In this document: piece by piece, positions 6,022-7,794 of the stretch
How the letters are laid out: each line of letters opens with the position of its first letter
Numbering within the stretch: the first letter of the stretch is position 1
Assembly: GCA_963736695.1 (NCBI GenBank)
Contig: CAVTPU010000003.1
Location: 1 to 7,794 of the forward strand
Source of the DNA: CAVTPU01 sp963736695
GTDB taxonomy: Bacteria > Actinomycetota > Actinomycetes > Mycobacteriales > Micromonosporaceae
Direction: 5' to 3'
Length of the DNA stretch: 7,794 nucleotides
The notes under the pieces: generated by a model
Databases searched by the model: none
The model's input: only the letters and a program-made list of their open reading frames with translations
What the model was told of the DNA's origin: nothing
Made by a program: the position numbers and the translations under genes

Positions 6022-6438
6022 GTGTGCTTCGCGTCAGCTCAGCCCATCCGAGCCGGTGGAGAAACCATTGACGCGTACGCGTATTCGGCCGCCGCGCAAA
6101 CGGTAACGAACGCTGAGCAGATCGACCACGAAGATCAGATGCTCGCCCGGCCCGTGACGCCCACCCAGAAAATGGCGAGGGTTCTGGTTGGTGGGTCGTT
6201 TGAGTCGGTAGGAGTTGTGTCGGGCGCGTTTGACAAACCAGCCTCCCAGATTCGCCGGCCTCATCAACTACGAGCAGCGCATCGATCAACCGGTCAAGGG
6301 ACGGGTTTCCCGACCGTCAACCTGCGCCTTGGCAACGGGTGCGCGATGCGTTCCCGTACGGTCTGAAGGTTGCCGCCAGCCGACAGTGGCCGGGGACCTG
6401 CCGCGTAAAACGGCCGTGCCATGTTGGTGGGACGCGAC
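6022..6438 (+). other. Gene-free stretch between prfH and the phosphoesterase gene
   Basis: No complete gene is seen in these roughly 420 bases. Plus-strand frames carry only short protein-like pieces, and a minus-strand piece (FVVDLLSVRYRLRGG) has no start or partner. The right part holds a possible riboflavin-kinase remnant, listed separately. No clear terminator follows prfH, so read-through into the phosphoesterase gene is possible. Confidence 0.5.
6301..6401 (+). pseudogene. Possible remnant of a riboflavin kinase (RibF-type) domain
   Basis: One frame reads TGFPTVNLRLGNG (6301-6339), close to the flavokinase signature GFPTANLRLG. The neighbouring frame continues VRDAFPYGLKVA (6339-6374), resembling the family's next block, L-R-P-x-x-G-V-Y-A-V. 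The two halves are in different frames and nothing family-like is readable before or after, so at most about 30 residues of a broken gene survive. The signature is specific, but the stretch is short and could be coincidence. Confidence 0.35.
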
Positions 6439-6451
6439 TAGAGTTTCGCCG
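6439..6451 (+). promoter_or_regulatory. -10 box of a leaderless promoter for the phosphoesterase gene
   Basis: TAGAGT (6439-6444) matches TANNNT, and six bases separate it from GTG 6451, so transcription would begin at the start codon. No Shine-Dalgarno sequence precedes the GTG, which agrees with a leaderless message. No good -35 is visible 16-18 bases upstream; such promoters often lack one in mycobacteria. Confidence 0.5.
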
Positions 6452-7272
6452 TGCGCATCACGAGCCGTGACCTCGAACCGGTCACCGAACTCACCTATCA
6501 GGGGGCGCGTTCCGGCGGTGGCACCGAGACCGTGCGACTGCAGGTGACGCGTCTGGGCGTCGAATCGGTGCCCGCGGGCTGCGACGCGGTGTTGGCGACC
6601 GGAGATTTGCAGGGTATGGCGCCGTCGCCGTGGGGCGGCAACCCGGTGCTGTTGGGTGTCACGTTGGCCGACTACCTGCAGGTATGGTTCGAGCAAGGGC
6701 TGATCCCGCCGCCACATCGCCTCGCCGTGGTCCTCGCCGGTGACCTGTACTCGGCTCCGCACGCCGATCGCCGGGGGGCCTCCGGCGAGGTTGACGACGT
6801 GTGGCTGGCGTTTGCCACCATCGGCTGCCCGCTGATCGTCGGCGTGACCGGCAACCACGACGTTCTATCAGACGACGCATTTGCCGAGTTGGGCCAAGCC
6901 GCGACGCTCCTTGACGGCACCTGGGTCGACCGCGGCGGCGTCCGCTTCGCCGGTGTCGGCAACATCATCGGCGATCCCCATCGACTCGGCCGCCGCAGTG
7001 AACACACCCAACTGGCCCGGATCGGTGCCGCACTCGCGGCAAACCCCTCCGTCCTCGTCCTGCACGAAGGACCGCAAGGCGAAGGCTGCGACCAACCCGG
7101 CAACTCTGTCATCGGCACCCAACTGCGCAAGCAGCCGCCGAGCTTGACAATTTGTGGTCACGTCCACTGGGACAAGCCCCTGGCTCGCCTGGGTGCCGGT
7201 CACGTCCTCAACGTCGATGGTCGGGCTGTCCTGTTGCATCCTCAGAATGAGGAACAGTCGCCGGTCCCGTAA
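6451..7272 (+). CDS. Calcineurin-like metallophosphoesterase with D-x-Q first motif
   Basis: This is a two-metal phosphoesterase of unknown substrate, 273 residues and apparently cytoplasmic. The motifs appear in order: LATGDLQGMAPSPWGG (48-63), where D52-L-Q54 replaces the usual D-x-H; LAGDLYS (96-102, D98); the metal-site VTGNHD (132-137); LHEGPQGEG (204-212, H205); and ICGHVHWDKP (234-243, H237 and H239). Only the first motif differs, Gln for His at a metal ligand. The strong conservation around it suggests a subfamily trait and not damage. The GTG start fits a TAGAGT box six bases upstream. It lies in the same direction as rtcB-prfH, about 430 bases beyond prfH. An RNA-end role (removing a cyclic, 3' or 5' phosphate) would suit RtcB chemistry but is only inferred from proximity. 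Substrates of this superfamily range from proteins to nucleotides. Confidence 0.9.
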   Translation: MRITSRDLEPVTELTYQGARSGGGTETVRLQVTRLGVESVPAGCDAVLATGDLQGMAPSPWGGNPVLLGVTLADYLQVWFEQGLIPPPHRLAVVLAGDLYSAPHADRRGASGEVDDVWLAFATIGCPLIVGVTGNHDVLSDDAFAELGQAATLLDGTWVDRGGVRFAGVGNIIGDPHRLGRRSEHTQLARIGAALAANPSVLVLHEGPQGEGCDQPGNSVIGTQLRKQPPSLTICGHVHWDKPLARLGAGHVLNVDGRAVLLHPQNEEQSPVP

Positions 7273-7794
7273 CGTTGCCTGCTCCACGCGCCATATTGGC
7301 ACCTGCCCCGCGCGACGCCGGCAGGGCGTCCCAGCCGAGAGCCCGGTACGGCCAGTGCGCCTTCAACCACGACGAAAGTAGCGTTATCTACGCGGGCTAC
7401 ATCCGCCGTCTGACGGTCCGGCGGGACGGTCACCACGGACCCCTGAACTACGGAACCGGCGGTTCTTAACCGGCCAGTAGCCGGGCCAGCAACATTCTGG
7501 TGGAACCGTTGGGACCGTCGTCTCCACGTGGATGTAGCAGCCTCATCGTGGCCGCTGTAGTACAGCCGCAGGCCATGCAGCAATGGCAGGACTGACGTCT
7601 TCATGTCATGGGTGTTGACCGTCGGCGCCAACTCCTCGACTTCGGCCACCGACAACGGCCGGGCGGCGTCGAACACCTCGATATCGTATGTGCTCCAGCC
7701 GCCGAGGAACCGCGATACCTCCGGCCAGGGCATGACCAGCAATTCGTCGGACCGGGCGCGGCCGCAGCCGCCGGATGACCGCAGGCGCGCACTC
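7242..7794 (-). CDS. Unrecognised protein, 5' end beyond the window, 3' end probably frameshifted
   Basis: The minus-strand frame is open to the window edge, so the true start lies outside. The well-biased part reads DELLVMPWPEVSRFLGGWST, then DIEVFDAARPLSVAEVEELA and LPLLHGLRLYYSGHDEAA. No family is recognised; it looks soluble. After DEAA the frame runs another 98 residues of less natural sequence and overlaps the 3' end of the phosphoesterase gene by 31 bases. Omitting one base (T at 7535) moves to a frame reading HPRGDDGPNGSTRMLLARLL and stopping at TAA (7468-7466), a more plausible end. If so, 7273-7465 is a plain intergenic region between convergent genes. Either an indel mutation or a consensus error could explain this. 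Confidence 0.6.
   Translation of the reverse strand, partial: SARLRSSGGCGRARSDELLVMPWPEVSRFLGGWSTYDIEVFDAARPLSVAEVEELAPTVNTHDMKTSVLPLLHGLRLYYSGHDEAATSTWRRRSQRFHQNVAGPATGRLRTAGSVVQGSVVTVPPDRQTADVARVDNATFVVVEGALAVPGSRLGRPAGVARGRCQYGAWSRQRYGTGDCSSF

Noticed and set aside
3062..6080. The palindrome CGCGTACGCG found twice, at 3062-3071 and 6071-6080
   Set aside because: A shared 10-11 base word of this composition is expected by chance in a GC-rich window of this size; no consistent context.
1861..6240. The word TGACAAACCA shared by the two remnant regions (near 1872 and 6229)
   Set aside because: Ten bases only, with no extended similarity on either side; not enough for an insertion-sequence scar or attachment site.
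1..7794. CRISPR arrays, tRNA or rRNA genes, transposases, integrases or insertion-sequence ends
   Set aside because: I looked for spaced direct repeats, tRNA arms and DDE or recombinase motifs on both strands and saw none; apparent accessory character rests on gene content only.

Overview
The window looks like a piece of a high-GC actinobacterial chromosome. The genes are GC-rich with strong G/C bias at third codon positions, GTG starts are common, and at least one gene has a TANNNT -10 box about six bases before its GTG, as in leaderless mycobacterial-type transcription. The genus cannot be fixed from the sequence; a Mycobacterium, Gordonia or Nocardia relative is an inference.

Left part (1-2148). 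A small DUF3592-like membrane protein (15-440, +) is followed by a convergent unrecognised gene (447-1115, -) that appears frameshifted near its 5' end. Upstream of that gene lies a short region with two hairpins. Next comes a decayed tract on the minus strand: the C-terminal half of a threonine/serine dehydratase (1298-1813) and a scrap of a short-chain dehydrogenase N-terminus (about 1993-2114) carrying a GATGCC hexanucleotide repeat.

Middle (2149-4226). An intact protein (2149-3060, +) has a HEAT-like helical N-terminal half and five Sel1/TPR-type repeats of exactly 32 residues. After a 327-base stretch with no convincing gene comes an intact DUF4240 protein on the minus strand (3388-3999). 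It is divergent from the next operon across a region of about 0.2 kb.

Right part (4227-7794). This holds the clearest system: rtcB (RNA 3'-phosphate/5'-OH ligase) overlapping prfH (a GGQ peptide-release factor homologue) by 14 bases. RtcB-PrfH pairs are known to rescue and repair ribosomes cut in the 16S rRNA decoding centre: PrfH frees the nascent peptide from the damaged ribosome and RtcB reseals the RNA. About 430 bases downstream, after DNA that contains what looks like a broken riboflavin-kinase motif, a metallophosphoesterase with an unusual D-x-Q first motif is read from its own apparently leaderless promoter. It might process RNA ends for RtcB, but that is inference. The window closes with a convergent unrecognised gene on the minus strand, cut by the window edge and probably frameshifted near its 3' end.

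The intact genes (Sel1/TPR, DUF4240, rtcB, prfH, phosphoesterase) sit among remnants and apparent single-base indels. This fits an accessory region of mobile or decaying genes; consensus errors in the assembly could also explain some of the indels.
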